Below, piece by piece: positions 1 to 11,346 of a stretch of DNA of 64,000 nucleotides (position 1 is its first letter; each line of letters opens with the position of its first letter). A program made the position numbers and the translations under genes. Origin of the DNA: Camillea tinctor. Taxonomy: Eukaryota; Ascomycota; Sordariomycetes; Xylariales; Xylariaceae. Below the pieces are notes generated by a model, which saw nothing but the letters and a program-made list of their open reading frames with translations, made no database searches and was not told the origin of the DNA. The DNA lies in assembly GCA_022578605.1 (NCBI GenBank), contig MU394074.1, positions 186,001 to 250,000 on the forward strand, in the 5' to 3' direction.

Positions 1-3000
1 TGCTTGCTGGTTTGCGTTCCCGTGCCCGTCTGCGCGATGATGCGCTGCTCCTTGCGCGAGTAGAAGTAGAACTCCTCCGCGTTGCTGACCGGCAGGGTGA
101 TGATCCCGGCGAGGACAATGTCTGGCGGAGGCGGGGGCGAGGTTATTTTGATGATGGCCCTGTCCGGGAACCGGATCCAGAACCGGCTGGGCTCTCCGTC
201 GTAGTCCTTCCCGAAGATGGAAATAATGTGGGGAGAAAGCCCGGCCGTGATATTGTCTCCGGGCAAGGCGTCGGTGAGTGACGGAGGGTCGACATCATTG
301 CTGTTATTGTAGTCGTCCAATAGCTGATTAGCCGGGTCGTTCCATTTGTCTAGCCCATCAAGTTTGCGTAGCAAATCAGGGGTGCCGACCATGCTGACGA
401 GCTTCATGCTGTCAGCATTGAGAACGTAGGCGAGTTCTCCGGACTGGTTGCCACTCAGTTGATGGCGGAAGACTGCATGAACGAGATTATCTAATATGAA
501 GACGGTTAGTAGCAGAACTGGCATATCGTATTATTGTCAAACATTACCTTCTTCCCATACCCGCATCAAAGTTCTCGCATCAGACGGAAATAGGGCATTG
601 TACTTTGCCAGACAGGTGCCGGTTGTGGGATCTACTCGCCAGATACCGGACTGCTCTGTGTTATACAGACAAACCCCGTCCGCACCCATATCCGCACCAA
701 GCTGCACGGTATTGGTGAGCTCCTCGGGCGCGCCCCTGGTGTAGACCATGCGCTTCTTGCCAACTTCGTAGAAGGCTCGTCCAACATTCTCCCCACCGGA
801 CGTGGTATAGTTTTCCACAATGATGGATTTACTACTGAGCAAGTGCTTGTCACTAAGATCATTGAGGTACGTGAAGAGCCCCTCAGTGCCCCCGGGGAAT
901 TTCGATGCGTCCTCCTCCACGGGGAATGTGCTGCGCTTGTCGAAGTCGACCTGTAGCACCTCCGCGTTGGCTCGAAGAACGAGCATAGACGCAAAATTGC
1001 GGTCTGCGATCCCTACCCGCACGCCCGCCATAGAGACGCCGTCGTCTTCAACCGTGATCGGGTGGTCGCCGAGTTCCCTGCTGTCCAACACCCAACGCGT
1101 GTCTTTGCTCTTCGAAGCTAGGGTTAAGCCTACGCCCGAGTCTAGACCGACGGTGTAGTCGGCGCCCGCGCCATACAGCGAGTACTTCAGGACGTTGTGC
1201 ATGTTGTCGGGCAGATGGGGGACTTGGACACGCACGGAGCGACTTCCGAGATTCACGGTGACGGGCGTCTCTACGTATTCGTGCGAGATGTGGCGGATGA
1301 TGTACTCGCTCGGGAAGATGTAAAAGTCGTAGTCGAAGTTCCCATCGACTTCAAGCTCCCGGATAAGATCGAAGCCGTAGTCGTGTCGCGTGGTGGCAAA
1401 CGGAAGAATCATGTACTCGTAGCTGATGTAGGACTTAGGGGTCGCTGGCAGGATCATCGTGGTGTATTCCGTGTTGTTTGCTAGTGTGCCGCTGGCCGGA
1501 GCCCTGATGCCTTTTCGTATGTTGATGGCCTTGGACTTGTCCTTACACATCGTGGGAAAGTCGCCGATCCAGAAGAAATAGTTGATATACCCCGACCCCG
1601 TCTGTCCATGGTGGGTGCTGTAGATGTACTGACTGTCAAACGTGACGTCGCCGTTCGTGTCGATCTCACTGATGACAGCACCCACAAGGGGGACGAGAAT
1701 CTTCTGGTCCCCGTCGTATTTGTATCCTCCAGCTTTGTAGGCAGCCTCTGTATCGCCAAAGTATCGTCCTACGACTTCTGCATCTTCAGCAACCTTTCCA
1801 AACGCTGATGCTAGCGCGCCGAACCCGATGGCAAGTCCTCCTAGGATGACACCGACACCGCCTAAGACGGCGGCAGCGCTGGAAGCACCAAGCAATCCAG
1901 CACCTACACCACCGCTAGCCGCGAGGAAGCTAGCTGAGTCGAAACCGAGCTGAGTGCCATACACCGCCCGCTCTGTCGCATTTTCCGCATTGTGAAGCTC
2001 GTAGGCGTCAAGTCCGACGTTGACGGCACCAAAGACGAAGCCGATGCCTTCGGAGACACGACCGAAAGATCGGACGATTGTCGACAACGAAGACTCGGCC
2101 ACTTGGCCGCTATTGATAATGGTCTGGGTAAGCTCGACGATCTTGACGGCATCGCCCAAGGTTTGCTGTCCAAGCTGTGTGAGATTGAGGTAGCTCTGTA
2201 CCTCAAGTGCCATGGCGAGATCAGCATTCGTTTCTCTATCTGACTGACTGGTGTCCTTCCGGGCGCGGAAGTGCTCAATCAGCGTCTTGATGGCGAACAT
2301 GGCATTCAGCCCATCTATGGCTTCAGCGGAAGACACGCCCTCCTTCTGTATAAACGTCTCTGCCTCGTACCTGTAGGCTTTGCTAGACGCCTGGAGCCGC
2401 TCCTCTATATACACCCTGAAGTTCTTGATCTCCGGGTCCTCGGTGCTGACCCAACGAGTCTCTTTGGTGTTTTCGAGGCTGATGAACTGAACCCGATAGC
2501 CCCCGCCAGAGATGTCTTCCAACGTGTCAAGAATCGGCATCCAGTGGCCTTCGAGTCCGGCGCTCGCCTCCAGCTTGGCCGTCGCTTCGCGCCATACCTC
2601 TGCTAGCCCCGAGGCTTCCAAGAGGCTGGCTCCGGCGCTGAGGATAGGGTCTTCGGTCAGTTCCAATGTATATGGGACATATAGTCCCATTGTGGCCTTG
2701 ACATCTACGGCCTCTAGGAGCGTCGCGGGCCCGACGAAGTCAGCCACGCTAAGGTTGTAGTCGAACCCGATACGGGCCATTTTGTCCGTGTCGAGCCTCA
2801 CGAGGGTTAAGAAAATATCGGACTGCTCGCTCTCCGCGCCGTACACGTCGGCGAACTTCAAGTCCGTGAAGAATTTGGTGGCGGCATTGAGCAGACCCTC
2901 CTGCGAGGTGAATGTAGCGAGGGTGAAGTTGGGATCGTAGAAGTGATACGAAGTCGAGCCGCCCCTGTTCGTTGCACCAAGCAGCATTGCATGCGTATCA

Positions 3001-4844
3001 GTATGCATTGCGAAGATGATACTTTTCTCTTCTTCTACCTCGAGCCTGCTCACTGCGTCGCGAAGGCTAGTCCGACCGATAAGCGTGGATGCTTCCACCG
3101 CTGGGTAGCTGGCGTGGAGGTCCTTGAGACACTGCTTGAACAGCTCCGCATTCAGCATATCGGCCTCGTTCCCGGGCGAAAGTGCAACAAGCCTGACGCC
3201 CAGCTGGTCGACAGCAAAGTCAGAGTCTGCTAGCGCTACCGACATGGCTCGCACCAGAGGATAGCACCGACCGCCATATTCGTCGGGCACGGCGTTAAGG
3301 AGGATATCCTGTGGCATGGGCTTGGTAACGCCTTGTTCATTCTGGAACATCTCGACGACGTTGTTCGTCTGGTCCCATATAGACTCGCGAAAGGCTTTTT
3401 CCTGGGCGTCCTTGACATAATGGAGCAACGCGCCCAGGTGCGTCTGGTTGAGGTCTCCTGACGCATTGTCGAACAGCTTCATCAACTCGACAGGGGACAT
3501 GTCCTTGTTGAATCCCGGAATCGTGGTCGATTCGTATGTGTCGAAGCCGCCGGCGAATTCCTGGTTGCTAGTGCTAAGTGCATCCAGCTCCTGGTCAGTG
3601 AAGATTTCGCCCGTCGTGTGCCCGACGGGTGCTTCCCGTCGACTATCCGTCTTGACTACTGCGCCGAACCCCTTGGCCTCCTTCTGCTTGATCCAGAGGT
3701 AGATGTAGTCGAAACTCCTAGAAGCGCTAACAACGTTTGTCGCGGCTCCTCTCGTGCCTACACTGAAACCGTATGTAGGCGCTTGAGCCTGCGCCAGGCC
3801 TTTGAAAGGGAAATCCCTCCACTTCAATACGCTTTCAAGCAATGGATACTCCCCCTCCGCTGGGACAAATTGATCTGGAGCCTTATCAATGAATTCGCGT
3901 ATGGCCTCGGAGTGTCTCACAGCGGAGTTTGAGAGGGAAACCTCCTTGCCTTCGAAAGGCTGAAATGTACCATCCGGTTCATTAGGGACCTCGCTACCCG
4001 GGAGGACTTCAGAAGCAAGACGGTTTAATTCATCTCGATTTGCCTCACGACTAGCCTCGAACACCTCTCTGGCATGGCTGGCATCATATGACCCTGGCAG
4101 GAGGGTTATGGGGTCAAAGTAGGTGGTTTGGGGAGCGAACATCTCCTTGGGGCGCGGCACGGCGATAGTTGTGCCGTTGACAGATTTGTGTGTCTGCAAT
4201 TGAACGAACATGGTCCACTGCTTGTTACGGTACTGCATGAATACAGAGCCGATGCTCTCGTTGGAGAAACCATAGCCGCTATAGTCAATCGCCATTACTA
4301 CGTTGTCGTAATGAAGCGAGGCTTCCAGGCGCGAGTCGTGGTATACGCGATAATGGTCTTCATCATGGTCTGTCACAATAACGGAGCAGCCTGAAAGTTC
4401 CCCGGTAAACAGGAGCGTGTTTTCATCCACAACTTTTGGGATGTCAAGGAAGGCAGGCGTGTTGGTGCGCTGTGCGCCCCCGTTGTAGCCAAGGTAGTAC
4501 GCTTGAATGACATTAGGGTCCCCTTGGGAGTCGGGGCCGTGGTACTTGATAGCGAGTGTGCGGGTTACATCGTTACTCTGGAGAACGAGTTTAAAGTAGT
4601 TCTGGTCTGGTATACCACCCGGTATAGCCTGAGCATTTTGAAAGATGCCCTGGGAGCTGATTGCCGTGCAACGTGGGCGGCCTTCACCAGAAGATGGTGT
4701 AAGAAAGGCCAGAGGGTCTCTCACAAAGTCGTGAATGGCAGGATCCGCACTAGGTACAATGAAGGGTATAGGTTAGCTGCCTACATACAGATATCCAGGT
4801 AAACTCGACTTCATAGCCTTGAGTAACACTCACTTATCAGCCAT
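1..4844 (-). CDS. Large multidomain bacterial-type toxin (deamidase-like, C58 protease-like, TcdA/TcdB pore-like), 3' end outside the window
   Basis: Model: exon 1 4834-4844, intron 4750-4833, exon 2 548-4749, intron 491-547 (57 nt), then coding to base 1 with no stop. The ATG at 4844 joins in frame to the long exon, which has no good ATG of its own. Residue numbers count from the GTG at 4724. An LSGC motif (Cys113) with His129 resembles the CNF/BLF1-type deamidase pair. GGRCYPL (Cys487), His578 and FYDPNF (Asp597) match the Cys-His-Asp order of YopT/AvrPphB C58 peptidases. A Gly/Ala-rich hydrophobic segment (about 932-975), followed by LVGAVISEID and a beta-rich stretch, resembles the TcdA/TcdB translocation domain shared with Mcf insecticidal toxins. 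I see no signal peptide. The catalytic domains are calls from motifs only; the translocation domain is the firmest. Mcf-like genes have been reported in Epichloe, so bacterial ancestry is the natural inference. The C-terminal part is beta-rich and unassigned. Confidence 0.72.
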
Positions 4845-5986
4845 AGCAGCTTGAATCCGAAATGAAATTGATGTTTAATACTATACTGAGACAGAAAAGG
4901 TAGCCTTGTCAACTGGGATGTGTCAAAGATGTCTTCTTGATTCTTACAATCACTTACCCAGCCCGAAGCTTTAAGAAAAGGTCATTATATATTCGACGAG
5001 ATCTGGTAACTGATGTATGTCGACAATGTCTCTACAGAAGACATTCTCCGATAAACCGTGAAGCATTCTCGCTATTCTCTCCTAGACGCGAATGGAAAAC
5101 CTGTTCACACCTTACAGATCAGGAAGATGGATGGCGATGGTGTTCATGTCTAATCTATACATGCACGGTGATACGTATGACGGCATGAGATGTTCATAAC
5201 GTGATTGGATGCAGTTCCGAAGTCAACAAGCTGAAAGCTGTGCATACATTAATATTGCATGTAATATCAATGTCTCTCAACAAATTATAAGAATTATTTA
5301 TGGGCACGTGAACTTGCTGACGATAGGAATGAGTCCGAATGACGATGTCTACGACTAACCAGGTATAATTAATAGATAATATAATATACCCCATAATACA
5401 TGATGATATGTCAGTCTTGGATTTACAATATACTTGCGCACTGGTTGCATAACGAAACAAGCTGAAAGACGTTACATATTGTGCAACAACGTATTCGTGA
5501 ACGAATTATAGGAAACAATTATAGTCATGTCGAAACATTGACGATGGCGATGGCGAAGTTTACGTCGTATTGTATTTACCGAGGGAGGCAAATCAGAACA
5601 TAAAGTAGTTGATGTAGGATGGCATTTCAGCGCGATTCTGGCTACATCAAGCCAAGAAGCTGAGGAGTATCAATATTTTATATCATTAATGATAGTTAAT
5701 ACAAAGCCTACATCTCATTGCGCCTGTAAGATATCGGGGATAACTACCTAGGCGCGGATGGATGTTAGACCGCGGATTCATCCAGAACCATTCACAGCAC
5801 CAACATAACACTGGCAACATGAGTCCGAAGAGAAAATCTAGCCGCGTTAAGAATCTGTATGGCTAGATCTAGCAGCCGCAAGCAGTTTATAAAGCCGCTG
5901 CTTTCTTCTCGACATGAAACGACCAAGCACAAGACTTTCAAGCAGCATTCTCTTCGCCATATTCGTTCAAACTCAGAATTGCCAAT
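4845..5986. other. Intergenic region between divergent toxin and pseudophosphatase genes
   Basis: This 1.1 kb AT-rich spacer separates two divergently transcribed genes, so it must contain both promoters. Apart from the TATA-like box at 5888-5893 I see no gene, strong repeat or RNA. Short open frames here show no recognisable protein features. Confidence 0.6.
5888..5893 (+). promoter_or_regulatory. TATA-like box of the pseudophosphatase gene
   Basis: TATAAA lies about 95 nt upstream of the ATG at 5987, in the right orientation and at a plausible distance for a fungal core promoter with a short leader. It is a motif match only. Confidence 0.4.
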
Positions 5987-6871
5987 ATGCCTCTCAACGG
6001 TCAGGGTGATGACTGCATACAAGTCAACACTGAGTTTGTCGTCAGTCTCTATGGCACTGATTCAGTTTTTACGGCGGAAGGTCAAGACTTGCGAGTGAGA
6101 CCCTACGGAAACCAACGTTCTCAAACTTGGACGTGCGTTAAAAACGGCAACAATCGAATTGCGTTCCAAAATCTAGACACCAACCGGTTTCTTGGGAGAA
6201 ATGCGGGAGGGAACCTTTGTTGCTCCTCCACTGTCTTTGACGACTGGGAGGTCCTTGCCTTTACGAAGTTGTCCACGGGTGGACATGAGATGAACGTCCC
6301 TTGGGGAGATGGAGTCGCCCAAATCGAGTACGCAGAGGACTCGGGAGGACCATACATGAAGGTAGCATCAGCGAGCGATCAAGCCATCGGTCTTCATCTG
6401 TACAAGCCGCTCCCTTTCCAGAACTTCCGCTGGGTCATTCCCGGTCGCCTGGCACGTTCTTCGGCCGCCCACTTCTCGAGCGACGACCTCGATGAAGATA
6501 TGGACCAGGAAGCTGTTGACTATCTAAAGAAGTATGGTATCACTAGCATCATCAGCCTTAACAGCCCCTCTCTACCCAGCCAGGCGACAGATCGACTCCA
6601 AAGCAACGGGATATCATACGATCACATCTCTGTGACGGAGTTCTACGCTCCCACCCTGGACCAGCTGGAGCAGCTGAATAAATTATATCAGAGCCAGACA
6701 GTCACTCTCATATCTGCTGGCTTCGGGTACGGGCGTACAGGAACGGCTATCAGCGCATTGCAGCTGTATGATGGTCGTACTCTGAGCGACGGGGACTTCA
6801 GGACCAACAATGTTGACAGCCCGGATCAAATCAGAGTCCTCAAAAACCTGAGGTCTAAGCTGGATCAATAG
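5987..6871 (+). CDS. Beta-trefoil / dual-specificity-phosphatase-like protein with inactivated P-loop
   Basis: The 294-aa product is a single exon. Residues 1-140 have the repeated pattern of a fascin-like or ricin-like beta-trefoil (for example FQNLDTNRFLGRNAGG at 60-75). Residues 148-275 follow the bacterial-style DSP fold: an IPGRLARSS entry motif, GITSIISLN, an acid-loop segment VTEFYAPTLDQL, then SAGFGYGRTG (243-252) where HCX5RTG is expected. Arg250 and the Gly frame of the loop are kept, but the His is Ser243 and the nucleophile Cys is Ala244; the usual general-acid Asp is Glu218. Catalysis is therefore not expected, and a binding or decoy role is an inference. A GTAAGA donor sits directly after the stop codon with an AAG acceptor near 6940, which may be a 3' UTR intron. 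The gene is divergent from the toxin gene. Confidence 0.8.
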   Translation: MPLNGQGDDCIQVNTEFVVSLYGTDSVFTAEGQDLRVRPYGNQRSQTWTCVKNGNNRIAFQNLDTNRFLGRNAGGNLCCSSTVFDDWEVLAFTKLSTGGHEMNVPWGDGVAQIEYAEDSGGPYMKVASASDQAIGLHLYKPLPFQNFRWVIPGRLARSSAAHFSSDDLDEDMDQEAVDYLKKYGITSIISLNSPSLPSQATDRLQSNGISYDHISVTEFYAPTLDQLEQLNKLYQSQTVTLISAGFGYGRTGTAISALQLYDGRTLSDGDFRTNNVDSPDQIRVLKNLRSKLDQ

Positions 6872-7942
6872 GTAAGACAATCCCCCCTGAATAAGCAACA
6901 GGCTTTGCATATTCTAACTATGTTTTCTTGGTAAAGATCTAAATCATGGATGATTCTTGTCACGACCTGAACCGGCAAGTAACCTACGGGGTGCATTGCT
7001 TGGACTTTACTAGTAAGGTCCCTTCCGGGCTGGACTTCGTTTTCACAGAACTATGACATTCGTTGATGGCCAAGGTACCTGGCTAGCTAGTATTAGAAAT
7101 TTACGATTTTATGGCATGATATTGACCGTAGCAAATTAAATTAGCACCTAACACTCTTTTATATATATTATCGTCCATGTCTCCCTTCCAAGCGAATGAT
7201 GAACCATAACCGATCTTCTAGCCACTTAAGCTGCAGCCAGCTTATATTTTGTCTCGATCCAGTCAATATAGGGTATACCTTTCTCTGCCATCTTATCCAG
7301 TGATTCAGAGACATTAATATAATATAATACAACAAAAACTTGAGTAACTTGTTTATGAACCAATTTTCATGTCTGAGTTTCTTGATTATTTTCACTTTCG
7401 ATACATTGTTACTAGACGTTGGAGGACGAGCAATAGGGAGGCAAACAAGAGTTCATGTACCACTGTTGTTGAAAGCTATCGCACTACAACCATCCCATAT
7501 ATACATGTAGCTACGGTAACTGTGTAGCTGAGTAGATTGGCTACGCCGATTACGTTGGCGACGGTTACATTCCTCCTCCAGGAATGGTTAGTTCGTATTC
7601 CGAAATAACTGCATGTTGAAGTAACAGTTATCCTGTAGATAGTGTCATATTCCATGTAGTCTTAACTGTCTGCCTACATGAGAAACACATTCCGCCCCCT
7701 TTTTCTTGATGAATGAAACTTATATCTTTGTATCTAAAGCCAGTTGACTATTTAGCAGGGAGCCTTTCATAATAGAGGAGTATTACAGCCACAGGGTGTA
7801 TATGACCTAGAGAAATTTGTGAGAACCCTTTTTAAAAATCTCATCTTTCTTCTAAATGTCAAGTGCTTTCAATTATTGATACGGTCCATTATTTCCTATA
7901 ATGACACGACTATAACTTTCTAAAGTGAAACTATGACAGTTG
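6872..7942. other. AT-rich intergenic region, possible gene remnant
   Basis: This stretch has no complete gene. On the minus strand around 7227-7316 a short frame reads like a protein C-terminus (KMAEKGIPYIDWIETKYKL then a stop), but it dissolves into AT-rich sequence upstream. It may be a decayed exon. Nothing else stands out. Confidence 0.4.
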
Positions 7943-9188
7943 TCACCTTTTCACACTAATCCTCCTCAAAACAGTCACGCCTCTATCATTCATAACCTTC
8001 TCGATATCGTAGTTGCGAACTGAAGGACAGAAGTAATGTGTGTTGTCCGGGACCCATAAGCGTTCGGTGGATGGTGTCCCTTTCTCTAGTTGTTCCAACC
8101 ATTCGGAAACGTTTTTCAAAATAAGAGCGGTCCCCTGAGTGTCCTTAGTTTGGAACCTCGTCATGCCGAAATGATCGGCAAGCACCCCGCCACATCGAAA
8201 TTCTGGCAAAATAGTCCATTCAGGAGATATGTACTGCGATCACATTAACATTGTCCTATAAGTTGATGTGCTTAGATGCCGACTAACCATTCTACTTTCC
8301 GGACGAGGTGGGAAAGGAAAGATGTAGACGATTTTATCACCGAAGTCTTTAACGCACTGTTCTCGAAACGCTGTTTGCATTTTACAAATGTTATCCAGAT
8401 AGTCTCGATGTCGTACCAGGAGTTTTATTCGCTCGATAGGCACCGTGTATCGACCTAGGAGGATGCTGGCCCATTCTCCCAATCCCGCGAGATAATGGGG
8501 TGTGCTGAGGAATATGACCCTATGTATTAAATTGCGGATCTGGACCCCTTCGGCATGAGATGACGGCCTCGTGAGAAACTTAAAAGAACATTAGATTATG
8601 ATGGGTTGTCATGGACTGGAGAAGGATGAGATTACCTCTTCGCAAACAAGGCCTCCAAAGCCATGGGCGATCAATACGATAGGTCGGGTTTGCTACTTAT
8701 ATTAGCTCCAATACATATGGAGAACTTCATTATCTTGGAACATCTGTACCTCTGCAGCTGTCTGTCTTTTATATTTAATACAGTTCAGAAAGCTGTGTTT
8801 ATAGCCTTGAATCATCTGGTCAGATAGGAGACCTGACATGGTATCCACATGATGTTCGTATCGGAATTCTAGGACGCGAGCCTTTCCGATGCTCTGGCGA
8901 AGTAGGTCGTTATCCTTCTCGAGACGACTATTGAGATCGAGAGCAAATATCACACTATCAAGGGCGAGAATTTTAATCAGCCAACATGCTCGAAATCAAA
9001 GCAAAATGCAAATACGTCCGTTGGACGAACTTACATGTGGTGGAGACGATGTGAATTATGTGGTAGTGCGTAGGAGGTGTTCCCACTTACTCGGCAACTG
9101 GCTCAGCCGGATCGGTGTGAGTAACCATTCCCCCTTCCGGGTTTGTTCTCCCTTTTTTCTTTGTGGTGGAATTTCGAAATAACTCCAT
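7943..9188 (-). CDS. SesB-like alpha/beta-hydrolase (DUF676/serine-esterase type), nucleophile Ser replaced by Gly
   Basis: Model: exons 9091-9188, 8750-8954, 8636-8692, 8288-8578 and 7943-8233; introns of 136, 57, 57 and 54 nt with GT-AG ends. The joined frame is 942 nt (313 aa). Exon 3 encodes RPIVLIAHGFGGLVCEE, which corresponds to the nucleophile elbow of fungal SesB-like esterases (usually GHSLGG). Here the Ser is Gly112. Exon 4 opens the conserved VIFLSTPHYLAGLGEW block, the counterpart of the usual FLGTPHRGS segment. The N-terminal oxyanion region (normally an HGLGG-like motif) is short and degenerate (ADVIFALDLN), and exon 1 with its intron is the least certain part. In fungi this family occurs alone or as the effector domain of NLR-type allorecognition and immunity proteins. 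No NACHT/NB-ARC or repeat domain follows here. It could be a decayed pseudogene, although the frames are intact. Confidence 0.68.
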
Positions 9189-11142
9189 AGATGCTCGAGT
9201 TTGATGACTTGCTTGTGTCTGACCTTGGTGTAGAAGAAACCCTTGGCATTTTGTTGACGTATATTAGGATGTTGTAGGAGAGAAGATAGGTAGGCCTTAA
9301 GGGCCTATCAGTAGTAGTATCTTATATATACAGTATAAGTCACTTCAACAAAGAGGAAGGGGAGAGGATGATGGCAATTTATACGCTAATTGCCCTGCAG
9401 CAATCAGCTCATTTATAGTATAAGCGACATAAGCATTATCCGTATTAAACGGAGGCAACAGAATAAATGGCAGATAAGCGCACTTGTGGAAATAACGTGA
9501 CCAGTAATCGGTTCGAGGGTGGTATTGGTCTGGTGTCTCATTCCCATAGTGTTGCACTCATCATACAATAGGTAATAATTATTTTGACTACAGAGCCTTA
9601 AGGACCTGCTGACCGGTGTGAGTAAAGACTGCAGGCCACAAGAAGATATTCTGCGAGTTGGGGTATCTGGGTATTTGAAGGCAAATGTTCAAAGCCCCCT
9701 TTCCCTGGGGTGCCTACCGATCAGGCTGTTGGTTAGGGTGACCTGGAAGGTGCAGATTTTCCCTGTACCTGGTAAGTATAATCGCCGAACTCTCATTATC
9801 GTTTTTAACTAGTCATTATCTTTGCCGCTTTTGCTAATTACCTTTAATTACAAAACGATAAGTTATTGGTAATACGATCTATCTTGCAAGCGCAAAAAGC
9901 TTCGAGTTAGATGTGGTAGGTTTGGTCGTATAAGGGACAGGTCCTCCCATCATCCAGAGATATATGTTCACCTAATCAAGCAACTTCATAAGCCCAGTTC
10001 AACAGTGTTGTGGGAGATGAGTGATCATGATGATGCTACCAGAGTAACCCCCTTAAGATATGGGAGCAGCAAGCAGATACTATGATTAAATACGAATCAT
10101 CAGAGATGAGTAGATAGAGATTTTGTATATGTAATTTTGTAAATATATATCTAAAAGCCGTATCGAGTGGCAAGATGCATTACCTCACTTTATCCCCATG
10201 CCATCATATTTACAAGCAGTTCAGTCATCAGTAGTCATCATATTGCGGAGCAGGGATAAGTCCTGAGACACTTCTTAGTATTCGTCTTAAGCTTCAGTAA
10301 AATAGCCGTTACCAGCTACTGTAAAAATCCACCAACGTGGAATAAAAATGTAGATGGTCAGCACGTCACGCGCCCCGAAAAGAATAAAGCAAAGTCATGG
10401 ATCATACAACTACTTGGGGTTCATAAAATATATTGAAACATTTTCAAATTCGAATATTTAATACTATTATGATCTCTAGTGTTGTCAACCCCTATTTCTG
10501 CCCAATATTCACAATAAGGACCTGTCAAACCACCAAAATTGTCTTCACCCGTCGTTGTCGCGACAGTAGTTATTTTTGTAAGTAGTAAGTTAAAGGACCC
10601 GAGTTGTAGGGAACGGATGTTCGTATGAACATACATAGATTGATTATAGGTTATCTGAAGGTTAAGTATATATATTGATAACGACTTGGCAGGGGTGCAT
10701 ACCATAATAGGCACTCTCTCCATACCCCCTCCAGTGGAATACATCAATATAAGGTCAAGTAAATTCATATCATAACTCATCCTTGAGAGACCATGGTATG
10801 TCACAATATCAACGCGGCTTCTTTATTTGCCGAGAGCCCGTAGTATATGTTGAAACACAAGCTTATTTATTGATTGAGAGGTTTTACTTTCTAAGTTTCA
10901 ATATTTTTAATTACTCAATGGATAGTCCAGACAAGGGTTATAGTATATATGTATATAGGTTATGTATATTTATCTACCTGTACCTAGCTACCCATCTATA
11001 AATCCTATATATATGGGCTTCATCCAAAGTAATCGCCCTAGCCTCTACCTAACTCCTGCAGGGAGATTTATAGACGAAAGGGGAGAAAGACGTAAAGAAA
11101 TTCCCATCATAAAACTATCTCGAAGATATTTATACTGCGCTT
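9189..11142. other. AT-rich intergenic region without recognisable genes
   Basis: About 2 kb of AT-rich DNA. Short frames at 9345-9557 and 10421-10804 (minus strand) have no recognisable motifs, lack normal codon bias and are probably chance. I see no RNA gene, repeat array or transposon ends. Confidence 0.5.
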
Positions 11143-11346
11143 TCACGGCCACGAGGCATCGGCGGCCTTGTGACGCTTGATATCGGAGCGCGACGGGCTG
11201 CGCGCGCGGGGCCTGTCGCTCCGGGTGAACGCGCTCTCACCCGAGTCGATACCGCGGAACACGGTGATGGAGCTGGCGCGGTCCGCAGCCAGCCTGGGGC
11301 TCAGGTACGGAGAATCGTTCTTGCTGGTGTTATTATTGCTCGACAT
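11143..11346 (-). CDS. Possible small Ser/Arg-rich protein (67 aa)
   Basis: An ATG-initiated frame of 67 codons begins MSSNNNTSKNDSPYLSPR and ends in a basic, Ser-rich tail (RARSPSRSDIKRHK). Its local GC content is clearly above the flanking AT-rich DNA, and the start lies just downstream (in transcription sense) of a pyrimidine- and purine-rich leader. The composition suggests a disordered protein. I do not recognise a family, and the opposite strand is also open over the same interval, so the coding strand is not secure. Confidence 0.35.
   Translation of the reverse strand: MSSNNNTSKNDSPYLSPRLAADRASSITVFRGIDSGESAFTRSDRPRARSPSRSDIKRHKAADASWP

Noticed and set aside
7168..7395. 75-codon minus-strand frame downstream of the SesB-like gene
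   Set aside because: Driven by AT-rich sequence; another frame in the same interval looks more protein-like but is only about 30 codons long.
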